Source: FEN-1297 sp964530445
GTDB taxonomy: Bacteria > Bacteroidota > Ignavibacteria > Ignavibacteriales > Ignavibacteriaceae
DNA length: 8,512 bases
NCBI GenBank assembly: GCA_964530445.1
Contig: CAZHBJ010000146.1
Span: 1 to 8,512 of the forward strand
Reading direction: 5' to 3'
A program made the translations under genes and the position numbers. Below are positions 1 to 6,439 of this stretch, piece by piece. How positions within the stretch are numbered: position 1 is the stretch's first letter; each line of letters starts with the position of its first letter. Below the pieces are notes generated by a model. It had not been told where the DNA came from, ran no database searches, and was given only the letters and a program-made list of their open reading frames with translations.

Positions 1-344
1 GTAGCGGCAGATGCATAAGTAGAAATATGTCCGCCTATTCCGTGTTCAATCTTATTTGCTTTTACAACCATTGCCATAGCGTTCCAGCGGATTAGACTTT
101 TAATTCGTCTTTCAATTTCTCTATCTCCCGGAAACGGGGGCTGTAGTTCTCTGGGAATTGAATTTATATAAGGTGTATTTGCCGAGAATGGAATTTGAAC
201 TCCCGCTTTGTGCGCCCTTATTTGAAGTTCCTGTAAAAGTTCTTTAACTCTTTCCGGCCCTCCGTGTTCAAGCACGTAATCCAGCGAATATAACCATTCT
301 CTTGTTTCTATATCTATTAATTCGGTTGTTTTATCGTTGTTCAT
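1..344 (-). CDS. aceE: Pyruvate dehydrogenase E1 component, homodimeric (AceE) type, N-terminal part
   Basis: This is the thiamine-diphosphate-dependent E1 subunit of the cytoplasmic pyruvate dehydrogenase complex, which decarboxylates pyruvate and passes the acetyl group to the lipoyl arm of E2. Reading leftward from the ATG at 344, 114 complete codons are visible before the window ends; the full family protein is roughly 880-900 residues, so most of it lies outside. The family N-terminal region is clear: IETREWLYSLDYVLEHGG near residues 12-29, an NTPYINSIP segment at 56-64, QPPFPGDREIERRI at 68-81, IRWNAMAMVVKANK at 85-98, and GGHISTYASAA at 104-114. His106 in that last motif corresponds to the conserved active-site histidine of the E. 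coli enzyme (assigned from memory). The start is supported by AAGGA at 353-357, 8 nt upstream. No E2 or E3 gene is visible. The gene is divergent from everything else in the window. Confidence 0.95.
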   Translation of the reverse strand, partial: MNNDKTTELIDIETREWLYSLDYVLEHGGPERVKELLQELQIRAHKAGVQIPFSANTPYINSIPRELQPPFPGDREIERRIKSLIRWNAMAMVVKANKIEHGIGGHISTYASAA

Positions 345-372
345 TTCGAATTTCCTTATTTGGATTAATTCA

Positions 373-401
373 TATATTGAAAAATTTTTTGGTTCTTTCA
401 A
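373..401 (-). promoter_or_regulatory. Possible sigma-70-type promoter for aceE
   Basis: On the minus strand TTGAAA (396-401) is followed, after a 17-bp spacer, by AATATA (373-378). This would give a leader of roughly 20 nt before the aceE start, just containing the Shine-Dalgarno site at 353-357. The -35 element and spacing are good but the -10 element is a poor match, and AT-rich DNA produces such matches by chance. If the host is a true Bacteroidota with the divergent -33/-7 consensus, this reading would be wrong. Confidence 0.25.
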
Positions 402-690
402 TCCTGCCTAATATTAACCGGATCTGTGTTACAGGCGGTAAATTTTGAGAAAGACAGGTTCATTAAAAATCATGAAAGCTGATTCTTAATTTATATTTTC
501 CATCATTTAATTGTATGCTAAAACCGCAAAACGGTAAGTGCTATCCGTTAATTTGAAGTCTCAAATTAATCGTTTTGGCGTAGAAATACAAGAAATTGAA
601 TGCCAGTTTGCTGCCGGAAGTGATTTAGACAAACGAATGCATGCCGTTAAAATAATATTGAATATTTTTGCAATTTCAGGAAGGATTGTA

Positions 691-730
691 GGCCCCCTAA
701 ATCCCCCGAAGGGGGACTTTGTGGCTGAAT
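691..730. repeat. GC-rich hairpin repeat of the CCCCCTAAATCCCCC type
   Basis: Within AT-rich DNA there is an abrupt GC-rich block: CCCCCTAAATCCCCC (about 693-707), GAA, then GGGGGACTTTG. TCCCCC at 702-707 and GGGGGA at 711-716 form a perfect 6-bp stem around the loop GAA at 708-710. Near-identical short blocks (cccctaaatccccc-gaa-gggggacttt) are scattered in intergenic DNA of many Bacteroidota and related genomes; this is recalled, not searched. It may be a dispersed palindromic unit, and the stem could also act in RNA. There is no strong T-run after it, so it is not called as an intrinsic terminator. Confidence 0.6.
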
Positions 731-902
731 GATCGAGGAAGGTGAAAGGATAAAGTGAGTATTAATGTAATATTAATTCTTAGAGTTAAATTTATCTCTG
801 TTTTTTAATCGGAGAATGAAATAAGTTCCAACGTTTTTATACCGCTATAAAGACAAATTAAAAAAGGGAAAAATTATGCTAAGCAAATATTTAATTAACA
901 GC

Positions 903-923
903 TAATGTTTTTATTAAACATTA
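903..923 (+). promoter_or_regulatory. Leader hairpin directly upstream of the ribosome site of the beta-barrel gene
   Basis: TAATGTTT (903-910) and AAACATTA (916-923) are perfect 8-bp inverted repeats around the 5-nt loop TTATT. The stem ends 4 nt before the strong ribosome site TGGAGGTG (927-934; core GGAGG, 6 nt from the ATG at 939). A stem here could modulate access of ribosomes, or the palindrome could be an operator. The AT-rich stem is weak as RNA, so function is inferred only from position. Confidence 0.35.
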
Positions 924-938
924 AAATGGAGGTGCTGT

Positions 939-1619
939 ATGAAATATACATTTCCCAAGGTTTTTATATTTTTATTTTTAGGGCTTGGTCCGCTTGAATT
1001 TGCTCAATCTATAGGCGCCGGTATAGGCACAAGTTACTATTATATCGCAAAGGATATTAATTATAATTATTTGGAGAATCCATTCAAAAACATTCTTATT
1101 CAGTATGATCAAAATATAACTGGTAATATCATATTATCAATAATGCCTGGATACGGCTGGACAAATTATAATTTTCATACTACTTCCAGCAACACGCAAT
1201 TTGCCTGGGTTAATGAATTCGATGTAACCTCAAAAGGTTTTCCAATTCAACTTGAATTAAAATATCATCATTATTTAACGGTGGATTCTATTTTTGAACC
1301 AAACATTGGGTTGGGAGTTGGGTATTGTAATTTTAAGTCTAGTATTAAACTTGTTTCTCCGGGTGCTGTGGAACCCTATGAAAGCGATCTTACGACTAAA
1401 GGATTTAGTCAATATATAGAGTTTGGAATGGCAGTTAGAATATCAAAAAGAATTAAAAGTTTTATTGAATTTCAAAAATTAATTCTTAGTAATATCAAAA
1501 CCAGTGGAGACCTAAGCGCTCTGGGTTACCCATACGGTAATGGATTTGAAGAAGATTATCCTTCTTCAAGTGGTTTTTCTGATGTTGGAATCTCTTTTGG
1601 TGTTAACTATAACTTATGA
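939..1619 (+). CDS. Secreted protein, probable outer-membrane beta-barrel
   Basis: The 226-residue product begins with a Sec signal peptide: KYTFPK, a hydrophobic stretch from about residue 8 to 19, and a likely cleavage after EFA (about residue 22), leaving a mature protein beginning QSIGAG. The mature part has no further hydrophobic helix. It shows alternating patterns typical of transmembrane beta strands with frequent glycine and aromatic residues, for example SIGAGIGTSYYYIA, ILSIMPGYGWTNYNF, FPIQLELKYHHYL, FEPNIGLGVGYCNF, SQYIEFGMAVRIS and the terminal SDVGISFGVNYNL. This fits a small 8-10 strand outer-membrane protein of the OmpW/porin-like class, but no family signature is decisive and the ligand or role cannot be read. 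The start is fixed by a strong GGAGG 6 nt upstream. It stands alone, with spacers of several hundred bases on both sides. Confidence 0.75.
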   Translation: MKYTFPKVFIFLFLGLGPLEFAQSIGAGIGTSYYYIAKDINYNYLENPFKNILIQYDQNITGNIILSIMPGYGWTNYNFHTTSSNTQFAWVNEFDVTSKGFPIQLELKYHHYLTVDSIFEPNIGLGVGYCNFKSSIKLVSPGAVEPYESDLTTKGFSQYIEFGMAVRISKRIKSFIEFQKLILSNIKTSGDLSALGYPYGNGFEEDYPSSSGFSDVGISFGVNYNL

Positions 1620-1671
1620 ACTTTCTTTCATCTTTAATTTTAATAAGGCCGGAGAGATAAATAATTAATTT

Positions 1672-1691
1672 AAGGGATAAATTTATCCCTT
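1672..1691. repeat. Perfect 20-bp palindrome
   Basis: AAGGGATAAA (1672-1681) is immediately followed by its exact reverse complement TTTATCCCTT (1682-1691). It lies 52 nt after the beta-barrel stop codon. As RNA it gives an 8-bp stem with a 4-nt loop, but no T-run follows on either strand, so it is not a canonical intrinsic terminator. It could be a regulator binding site or an mRNA 3'-end structure. Confidence 0.6.
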
Positions 1692-1854
1692 CCGAACTAT
1701 TATTCTAATAGCGGCGTCTAATGGGGAAAAAGTGGAATAGAAAATTATTTTCTTATCTTTTTTGAACTTATTTAAGTGAAATAATATTTATCGAAAAACT
1801 CCATAAAAATAATAAGCGGGGAAAATCTCTAAAGCTTGCTACAGTAAAAGTAAA

Positions 1855-1998
1855 TAATTAATAACACCTAACAATTCAAATACTAAGGGTTCAATAAACC
1901 GTAGATATTTTTACTTTTTTAATTCAACAACCGGATTTAAGGCCATATCATTGTATCTGTTATTGAATTTAAAAAAGTTGTTAGATATTTATTAATTA
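1855..1998. repeat. Nested imperfect inverted-repeat element, attC-like or MITE-like
   Basis: The arms pair in four blocks. TAATTAATAA (1855-1864) pairs with TTATTAATTA (1989-1998). CTAACAA (1868-1874) pairs with TTGTTAG (1978-1984). TTCAATAA (1890-1897) pairs with TTATTGAA (1960-1967). AGATA (1903-1907) pairs with TATCT (1954-1958). An alternative fold pairs 1913-1930 with 1960-1978. The inner ends ACCTAAC (1866-1872) and GTTAGAT (1980-1986) match the integron attC consensus boxes RYYYAAC and GTTRRRY, 121 nt apart overall, and CCTAACAATTC resembles the start of the aadA-cassette attC. Against an attC reading are the outer 10-bp extension and the unequal 15- and 10-nt gaps between blocks. A small non-autonomous mobile element is the alternative. 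No integrase or transposase is in the window. Confidence 0.45.
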
Positions 1999-2087
1999 AA
2001 GGTTAATATAAAGCAGCGAAGTAAAAATAAAAATTATGCTTTATACATTACCGGTTTAACCATAAAAGCAAATCAAAAGGGAATAAA

Positions 2088-3398
2088 ATGAAAAAAGATT
2101 CGATCATACTCCGTATTATAATCAGCGCTGTCATTATAATTATTCTAGTAATCCCGTTAACGATGATCCAATCGCTAATTTCGGATAGACAATGTTACCG
2201 TAATGATGCGGTTGCGGAAATCAATAAAAGCTGGGCGGGCAGTCAAACAGTCGCAGGTCCGATCCTATCGGTAATAAGCAAAGAGTGGACTGAAAACCAG
2301 GAAGGAAAGAAAATTTTTAAACAAAATAAGTATTTTATTCTTCCGGAAAATCTAAATATTGAGTCCGAGGTTTTCCCGGAAACGAGGTACCGTGGAATTT
2401 ATGAAATTACCTTATACAAAACCGATATTAAAATTTCCGGCAGCTTTAATTTTACCAACACTCAAAAATTTAATCTTGATGATATTATAAAAAATACTAC
2501 GGAAAGTTATTTATCATTTAACATAAGCGATTCAAAAGGGATTGAAGATAATATCGATTTGAAATGGAATGGAGTTGATAAAGAAGTGAGTCCGGGGCTT
2601 AGAAATACGGATATATTCCGCAACGGATTTGTTTCAAATGTAAATCTTGCCAAGAGTAATAAAAAATATAATTTTGAAGTTACACTACACCTAAAGGGTA
2701 GCGAAAGCCTTAATTTCATCCCGCTCGGGAAAATTACCGAAGTACATATGAAATCGAATTGGAATAATCCCAGCTTTTCCGGAGAGTTTCTTCCCTCATC
2801 GAGAAATATAACACCTAAAGGCTTTACCGCTGTCTGGAAAATAAATCAGTTCAATAGAAATTATCCCCAGGAATGGCACAACTACAATTACAATTTATTT
2901 CAAAGCTCCTTTGGTGTAAACCTGCGTGTTCCGGTTAATGAATACCAAAAAACAATGCGTACTTCCAAGTACGGAATTATGATAATCCTTTTAACTTTCG
3001 TCAGCTTTTTTATGATTGAGATATTTAATAAAAAAGCGCTGCACCCGATTCAATATTTATTGATTGGTTTATCTCTCGTAATCTTTTATTCACTTCTTTT
3101 AGCGCTGTCGGAATATATGTTATTCCAATATTCCTACTTGATATCAAGTATTCTTGTAATAGCTTTAATCGGTTTTTATACTAAAAGCGTATTTGCAAAA
3201 GCCAATCTGGGTCTGCTTATCGGCGGAATCCTAATTTTATTTTATGGGTTTATGTACACGATATTGCAGCTCCAGGATTACTCACTGCTGCTGGGCAACA
3301 TAGCATTATTTATAATTTTAGCTGTAATAATGTTCGCCACGAGAAAAATAAATTGGTATGAAGTCTTTGGTAATGGAAATAATTTGGAACAAAAGTGA
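2088..3398 (+). CDS. creD: Cell envelope integrity protein CreD (inner membrane)
   Basis: The 436-residue product matches CreD in length (the E. coli protein is about 450) and layout. An N-terminal membrane helix (about residues 7-27) is followed by the conserved SWAGSQTVAGPIL at 48-60, then a large extracytoplasmic domain carrying GSESLNFIPLGK (204-215), PSFSGEFLPSSR (228-239) and GFTAVW...FNRNYPQEW (245-263). The C-terminal part has five predicted helices at about 294-312, 320-340, 347-366, 373-393 and 398-416, with the family-typical TSKYGIMIILLTF and LALSEYMLF segments. In Enterobacteria creD is induced by the CreBC two-component system and influences envelope integrity and beta-lactam response; its biochemical activity is unknown. 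No creB, creC or other regulator is adjacent. The start has AAGGGA 5 nt upstream. Confidence 0.95.
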   Translation: MKKDSIILRIIISAVIIIILVIPLTMIQSLISDRQCYRNDAVAEINKSWAGSQTVAGPILSVISKEWTENQEGKKIFKQNKYFILPENLNIESEVFPETRYRGIYEITLYKTDIKISGSFNFTNTQKFNLDDIIKNTTESYLSFNISDSKGIEDNIDLKWNGVDKEVSPGLRNTDIFRNGFVSNVNLAKSNKKYNFEVTLHLKGSESLNFIPLGKITEVHMKSNWNNPSFSGEFLPSSRNITPKGFTAVWKINQFNRNYPQEWHNYNYNLFQSSFGVNLRVPVNEYQKTMRTSKYGIMIILLTFVSFFMIEIFNKKALHPIQYLLIGLSLVIFYSLLLALSEYMLFQYSYLISSILVIALIGFYTKSVFAKANLGLLIGGILILFYGFMYTILQLQDYSLLLGNIALFIILAVIMFATRKINWYEVFGNGNNLEQK

Positions 3399-3543
3399 AA
3401 AATAAAATAAGATTTTTAGCTGATTTGTAATTTATTAAAAATAAATAGTTCTTCTAAGAAAAGAATGAAAAAATTTATAACTTATATAGTGTTATTTACA
3501 AAATTCTTTTGACCATCTATCATTAGAAGGGGAGATGTAGAAC

Positions 3544-4011
3544 ATGAAATCAAATTTATGTTTTGTAATATTTATTTTAACTTTAATATTTCAGTCATGT
3601 TCCGGTAAAGAAATTATATATAACGAACATTACGCTTATTATTTAGGCGATGACTCTTCATCAGTAGTATCTGAATATTACAAAATCAAATATTCTGGTT
3701 CTACTTCTCATAAGACGAAAACAGATACTTCTCAAGCTATACTTCCTGAGCCGATTAAACTAGTTAAGCCTGACTATCCTGAATATCATGTAGGGGATTC
3801 TACTTATCTAATGGAAGGGAAAGTATTTGTTCAAATGCTTGTGTCAAAATTAGGGAAAGTAAAGCAAGCATATATTCTTAAAAGCTCGGAAAATTTTTTT
3901 AACAAAGCATGTCTTAAAGCAGCAATGCAGTTTAAATTTAAACCGGCATTGGAAAAAGGGAAGCCGGTAGTTGCGTGGGTTGTAGTGCCGTTTTATTTTA
4001 AATTACCATAG
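3544..4011 (+). CDS. Lipoprotein with a TonB C-terminal domain
   Basis: The 155-residue product starts with a lipoprotein signal: a short charged start, a hydrophobic run at about 6-16, then FQSC with Cys19 as the likely lipidated residue. Residues about 20-70 are a polar linker with no family resemblance. Residues about 75-154 form a TonB C-terminal fold (PF03544 type): VKPDYPEY, then EGKVFVQMLVSKLGKVKQAYILKSS, FFNKACLKAAMQFKFKPALEKGKPV and AWVVVPFYFKL. This follows the usual TonB order of YP, G-V-V, G-V, the AA-x-x-x-F-x-PA helix and the final strand. Classic TonB is anchored by a transmembrane helix and linked to ExbB/ExbD; here the anchor is lipid and neither partner is present, so energy transduction is doubtful. 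A structural or peptidoglycan/partner-binding role is possible. Its ribosome site AAGGGGAG (3527-3534) is 9 nt from the ATG. A 79-bp gap separates it from the WD40 gene, so co-transcription is possible. Confidence 0.85.
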   Translation: MKSNLCFVIFILTLIFQSCSGKEIIYNEHYAYYLGDDSSSVVSEYYKIKYSGSTSHKTKTDTSQAILPEPIKLVKPDYPEYHVGDSTYLMEGKVFVQMLVSKLGKVKQAYILKSSENFFNKACLKAAMQFKFKPALEKGKPVVAWVVVPFYFKLP

Positions 4012-4090
4012 TATAATTGGATTATAGGTTATGAGTACTGTCTTTCTTATGTGCAGGGCATGTTAAAAATTAATTAATGGGGAAATTAAA

Positions 4091-6121
4091 ATGAAAAAAT
4101 ACTTGGCTTTAGTATTAATAATTTGCTATGGAGTATCTCTTTCTTATGCAAAAGATAATTCGGTTAAGTGGATAAAAGGCGGAACACTAGGCTGTTCTAA
4201 ATTGATGTTTTCCCCCAATAATAAATATTTTTTATCAATTAATTTATTTGGCACCCAAGTATGGTCTTTGGAAAAACAGCAGATTATAAAAATGCTCCCA
4301 TGCCACATATTCGGACCTAATCAGTATGTATTTTCTAAAGATAGTGAAAAACTTTTTTATTGCGATTCGGCGAAGATAAAATGCTGGGATATTAGAAACG
4401 ATTCACTACTTTTTTCATTATCAGGCCATCATAAAAGGGTAACCAGCTTAGCAATATCAAATGAAGGGGAAAAACTGCTTTCATGTGGAGATGATTCACT
4501 TATAATTATTTGGGATATTAAAGACAAACCTTCAATACGAAAAGTTATTAAAACTAAAGATTATATGTGGAAAATAAATTTTGCAGGTAATGATAGTTTT
4601 ATAGTAGCTGTAAGTGATAAATTAGTGGGGGTAAGTTATGTAAACTTTTATAAAATATTTAAGACTAACTCGGGGAGACTAATTCATACTTTTATCGGTA
4701 AAGATGCTTGGTTTTCTCAATATAGCGATATAATTGCTTTTCCACATAATGAAAATGGAAATAGCATTGATACTTCCGGTATTAGATTATATGCTCTAAC
4801 AGGAAAAATTATTAAGACAATTCCATTTCCTATAAAAGATCAGCCGGGTGGTTTTAGTTTGACAAATGACGCGAAATCTCTGGTTGTAAATATGGTGAAC
4901 CCGGTTAAAGGGGACATATATATTTATAATGTTAAAAGCGGGAAACAAATAAATATTATTCACGGATTATTCAAACAGCCAATTCTTATATCGAATAATA
5001 ATAAATATTTAGTTACAGGATGGGATGACCCCGGCTTTTGCATTTTCGACTTAAAGACGGGAAAAGCTATACTTAAGTATAATTCTATATATACTTTTAC
5101 TCCGCATATAAGGAATATAGCAATATCGCCTAATTGCAGACTTGTGCTTACCTCAAATTCTATTGATGAAATAAAATTATGGAATTTGAAATACGGCAGA
5201 CTAATAAAAGATTTGGTTAAACATCATGGGTCTGTTAGAAAAATAATTTCTAATTCAAAGAATAAATTATTGATATCATTAGCTCCTAAAAAGATTTATG
5301 CTTGGAACTCGGAAACCGGGAAAAATGTTTATAATATTAATTTAGATAACATGGATATAAATGATGCATCTTTTTCACATAACGGGAAATATTTGGCTAC
5401 AATTGCATCAAGAACTATATATGCATATGATACTTCTTATATTGACTCCGTAAATGTTTCTGTATGGTACGCACAAAATGGTAAACTTTTTAAAAATATT
5501 AGGTTTAATAAATCCAGCATACCATCATGCCTGAATTTCACTGAAAATGATAAGGAATTATTAATTGCAAATGCAGATACAATACAAAAATATGAGATAT
5601 ATAAAGGAAAGTTGTTAAAGAAAATTCATTTTAAAACGGATTGGGGGGTATCCATTTCTCCTAATGGTAATTATATCATTAATTTTTATAATAATAAACC
5701 CGGAGTTTTTCAATTATGGAATATTGCAAAAAATACTACACTTTTTTCTGTTACTGCTCGCAATAAGTTTTTAAAATTGGTTTCTTTTTCGCAAAATGAA
5801 GAAATACTTGTCACAATGGGGCAAGACGATGATACATTAAAAGTCTGGGAGAATCCAAACGGCAGATTAATTAAAACAATTGGGATGAATGTTCAGAAAG
5901 TTTCTTGTGGTACTGTTTCCCCTGACGGTAAATATTTTGCCGGTGGATCAATAAACGGCAGTATAAATATTTGGGATTTAAAAAGCGGCAAGATAATACA
6001 GAGTTATACGGAGTATCTATGTCCTATCGGAGCAATATCTTGGTTCCCTGATGGTAAGTGTGTTTTAGCAGGGTATCAAGATGGTACTATTATTTCACTA
6101 AAAACAAATTTTAACAAATAA
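4091..6121 (+). CDS. Secreted WD40 beta-propeller protein, probably double propeller
   Basis: The 676-residue product has a Sec signal peptide with cleavage likely after SYA at residue 20. The rest is built of about 42-residue WD40-like units. Blade-ending dipeptides and their neighbours can be seen at 57 (VWSL), 98 (CWDI), 140 (IWDI), 186 (FYKI), 233 (LYAL), 278 (IYNV), 318 (IFDL), 363 (LWNL), 404 (AWNS), 458 (VWYA), 501 (YEIY), 542 (LWNI), 585 (VWEN) and 627 (IWDL), with a final IISL at 667. That is 14 units plus a partial one that may close the ring with the N-terminal strand, which fits two seven-bladed propellers. Many units carry the SPxxKY turn and the SGK turn; classical GH and terminal WD are retained in only a few. 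The likely role is a periplasmic or surface protein-binding scaffold; no catalytic domain is seen. GGGGA (4079-4083) lies 7 nt upstream of the ATG. Confidence 0.9.
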   Translation: MKKYLALVLIICYGVSLSYAKDNSVKWIKGGTLGCSKLMFSPNNKYFLSINLFGTQVWSLEKQQIIKMLPCHIFGPNQYVFSKDSEKLFYCDSAKIKCWDIRNDSLLFSLSGHHKRVTSLAISNEGEKLLSCGDDSLIIIWDIKDKPSIRKVIKTKDYMWKINFAGNDSFIVAVSDKLVGVSYVNFYKIFKTNSGRLIHTFIGKDAWFSQYSDIIAFPHNENGNSIDTSGIRLYALTGKIIKTIPFPIKDQPGGFSLTNDAKSLVVNMVNPVKGDIYIYNVKSGKQINIIHGLFKQPILISNNNKYLVTGWDDPGFCIFDLKTGKAILKYNSIYTFTPHIRNIAISPNCRLVLTSNSIDEIKLWNLKYGRLIKDLVKHHGSVRKIISNSKNKLLISLAPKKIYAWNSETGKNVYNINLDNMDINDASFSHNGKYLATIASRTIYAYDTSYIDSVNVSVWYAQNGKLFKNIRFNKSSIPSCLNFTENDKELLIANADTIQKYEIYKGKLLKKIHFKTDWGVSISPNGNYIINFYNNKPGVFQLWNIAKNTTLFSVTARNKFLKLVSFSQNEEILVTMGQDDDTLKVWENPNGRLIKTIGMNVQKVSCGTVSPDGKYFAGGSINGSINIWDLKSGKIIQSYTEYLCPIGAISWFPDGKCVLAGYQDGTIISLKTNFNK

Positions 6122-6129
6122 TTATATAG

Positions 6130-6288
6130 GATAATTTAGGACTGAAATGTAAATTAATTTTGATGGCAGTACCTAATGCGAATTCATATTATGAACATAT
6201 CGGGTTTACAAATAATCCGAGATGCTGGATACTCAGCATGGATCAAAGAATAAATCTGAAAAAATGTTTTTCTGTCTTTTTATTCTGA
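6130..6288 (+). pseudogene. 3' remnant of a GNAT-family N-acetyltransferase gene
   Basis: An open stretch between the stop at 6127-6129 and TGA at 6286-6288 reads about 52 codons with a typical GNAT C-terminal end: LGLKCKLILMAVPNA, then YYEHIGFTNNPRCWIL, then an unrelated-looking tail. The YYE-x-x-GF motif followed by a short loop and W-(I/V)-L is what GNAT enzymes carry in their last beta strands. The N-terminal two thirds, including the acetyl-CoA pyrophosphate-binding loop (Q/R-x-x-G-x-G/A), are missing because the preceding stop and the end of the WD40 gene lie directly upstream. The only in-frame ATG (6163) sits in the middle of the motif block and has no ribosome site, so expression as a functional enzyme is unlikely. 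This could be a decayed gene or a fragment brought in by recombination. Confidence 0.6.
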
Positions 6289-6439
6289 AATAAATTAACT
6301 TATAATTGTTTAGGTAATAACTTATTTTGGGGTTATAAAAAAGGGTAAAACAAGTCATGTGTATGAATTTGAAAAATTGTATAATTCGAAAAATATTAAT
6401 ATTGTAAATTTTTAATTATTGGTTAATCGGGGAATTATA
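6289..6439. other. AT-rich leader region of the lipoprotein pair
   Basis: After the GNAT remnant, about 150 bp of very AT-rich sequence leads to the next gene. It includes a 12-bp AATATTAATATT palindrome near 6393 and the ribosome site described separately. No coding frame and no clear promoter match were found. A promoter for the two-gene unit must lie here or further upstream. Confidence 0.4.
6429..6433 (+). promoter_or_regulatory. Shine-Dalgarno site that sets the lipoprotein start at 6440
   Basis: GGGGA at 6429-6433 lies 6 nt before the ATG at 6440. The open frame can be extended to a TTG at 6419, but this has no ribosome site and would put seven residues (MVNRGII) ahead of a normal lipoprotein signal. 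The ATG at 6440 is therefore taken as the start. The WD40 gene has a very similar leader (GGGGA, AT-rich spacer, ATG). Confidence 0.75.

Larger units (their letters stand above)
345..938. other. Non-coding spacer between divergent genes
   Basis: This 594-bp stretch separates aceE (leftward) from the beta-barrel gene (rightward), so it must hold promoters for both. It contains a possible aceE promoter at 373-401, a GC-rich hairpin repeat at about 691-730, paired ATTAAT motifs at 761-766 and 772-777, and a hairpin at 903-923 next to the downstream ribosome site. A 64-codon reading frame at 538-732 starts at GTG directly after a stop codon, has no Shine-Dalgarno site, and ends inside the hairpin repeat, so it is not called as a gene. 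Confidence 0.6.
1620..2087. other. Structured intergenic region without genes
   Basis: No credible coding frame is seen in these 468 bp. The region is dominated by inverted repeats: a perfect 20-bp palindrome at 1672-1691, a weak AT stem AGAAAA/TTTTCT at 1739-1753 followed shortly by a T-run at 1758-1763 (possibly a poor terminator for the upstream gene), and a 144-nt nested inverted-repeat element at 1855-1998. The leader of creD, including its ribosome site AAGGGA at 2077-2082, occupies the end. Confidence 0.6.

Noticed and set aside
538..732. 64-codon open frame beginning at GTG
   Set aside because: It starts directly after an in-frame TAA, has no ribosome site, has no recognisable family, and its last codons come from the GC-rich hairpin repeat. 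A decayed gene fragment cannot be excluded, since the residues before the repeat look fairly protein-like.
785..791. Second attC-type GTTRRRY box (GTTAAAT)
   Set aside because: No matching RYYYAAC box or inverted-repeat arms were found in the preceding 140 bases, so it does not make a second cassette site.
1739..1763. AGAAAA-TTA-TTTTCT stem followed by a T-run
   Set aside because: It could be a weak terminator, but the stem is AT-only apart from one G-C pair and the T-run is 4 nt away; not strong enough to list as a feature.
2507..2719. Minus-strand frame of 70 codons inside creD
   Set aside because: It lies wholly within a confidently identified gene on the other strand and matches nothing known.
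3430..3446. ATTTATT-AAA-AATAAAT hairpin after creD
   Set aside because: The stem is entirely A/T and no T-run follows, so it is too weak to call a terminator in such AT-rich DNA.
3535..3540. ATG-TAG start-stop pair just ahead of the TonB-domain gene
   Set aside because: The ATG is only about one nucleotide from the Shine-Dalgarno core, too close for initiation; it is most likely chance.
6220..6240. Inverted repeat ATGCTG...CAGCAT
   Set aside because: It has a 6-bp stem and lies inside the GNAT remnant, where it encodes the RCWILS region; no T-run follows, so it is probably a chance feature of former coding sequence.
6419..6439. TTG start extending the large lipoprotein by seven residues
   Set aside because: No ribosome site precedes it, and it would add residues before a normal signal sequence; the ATG at 6440 has GGGGA at the right distance.
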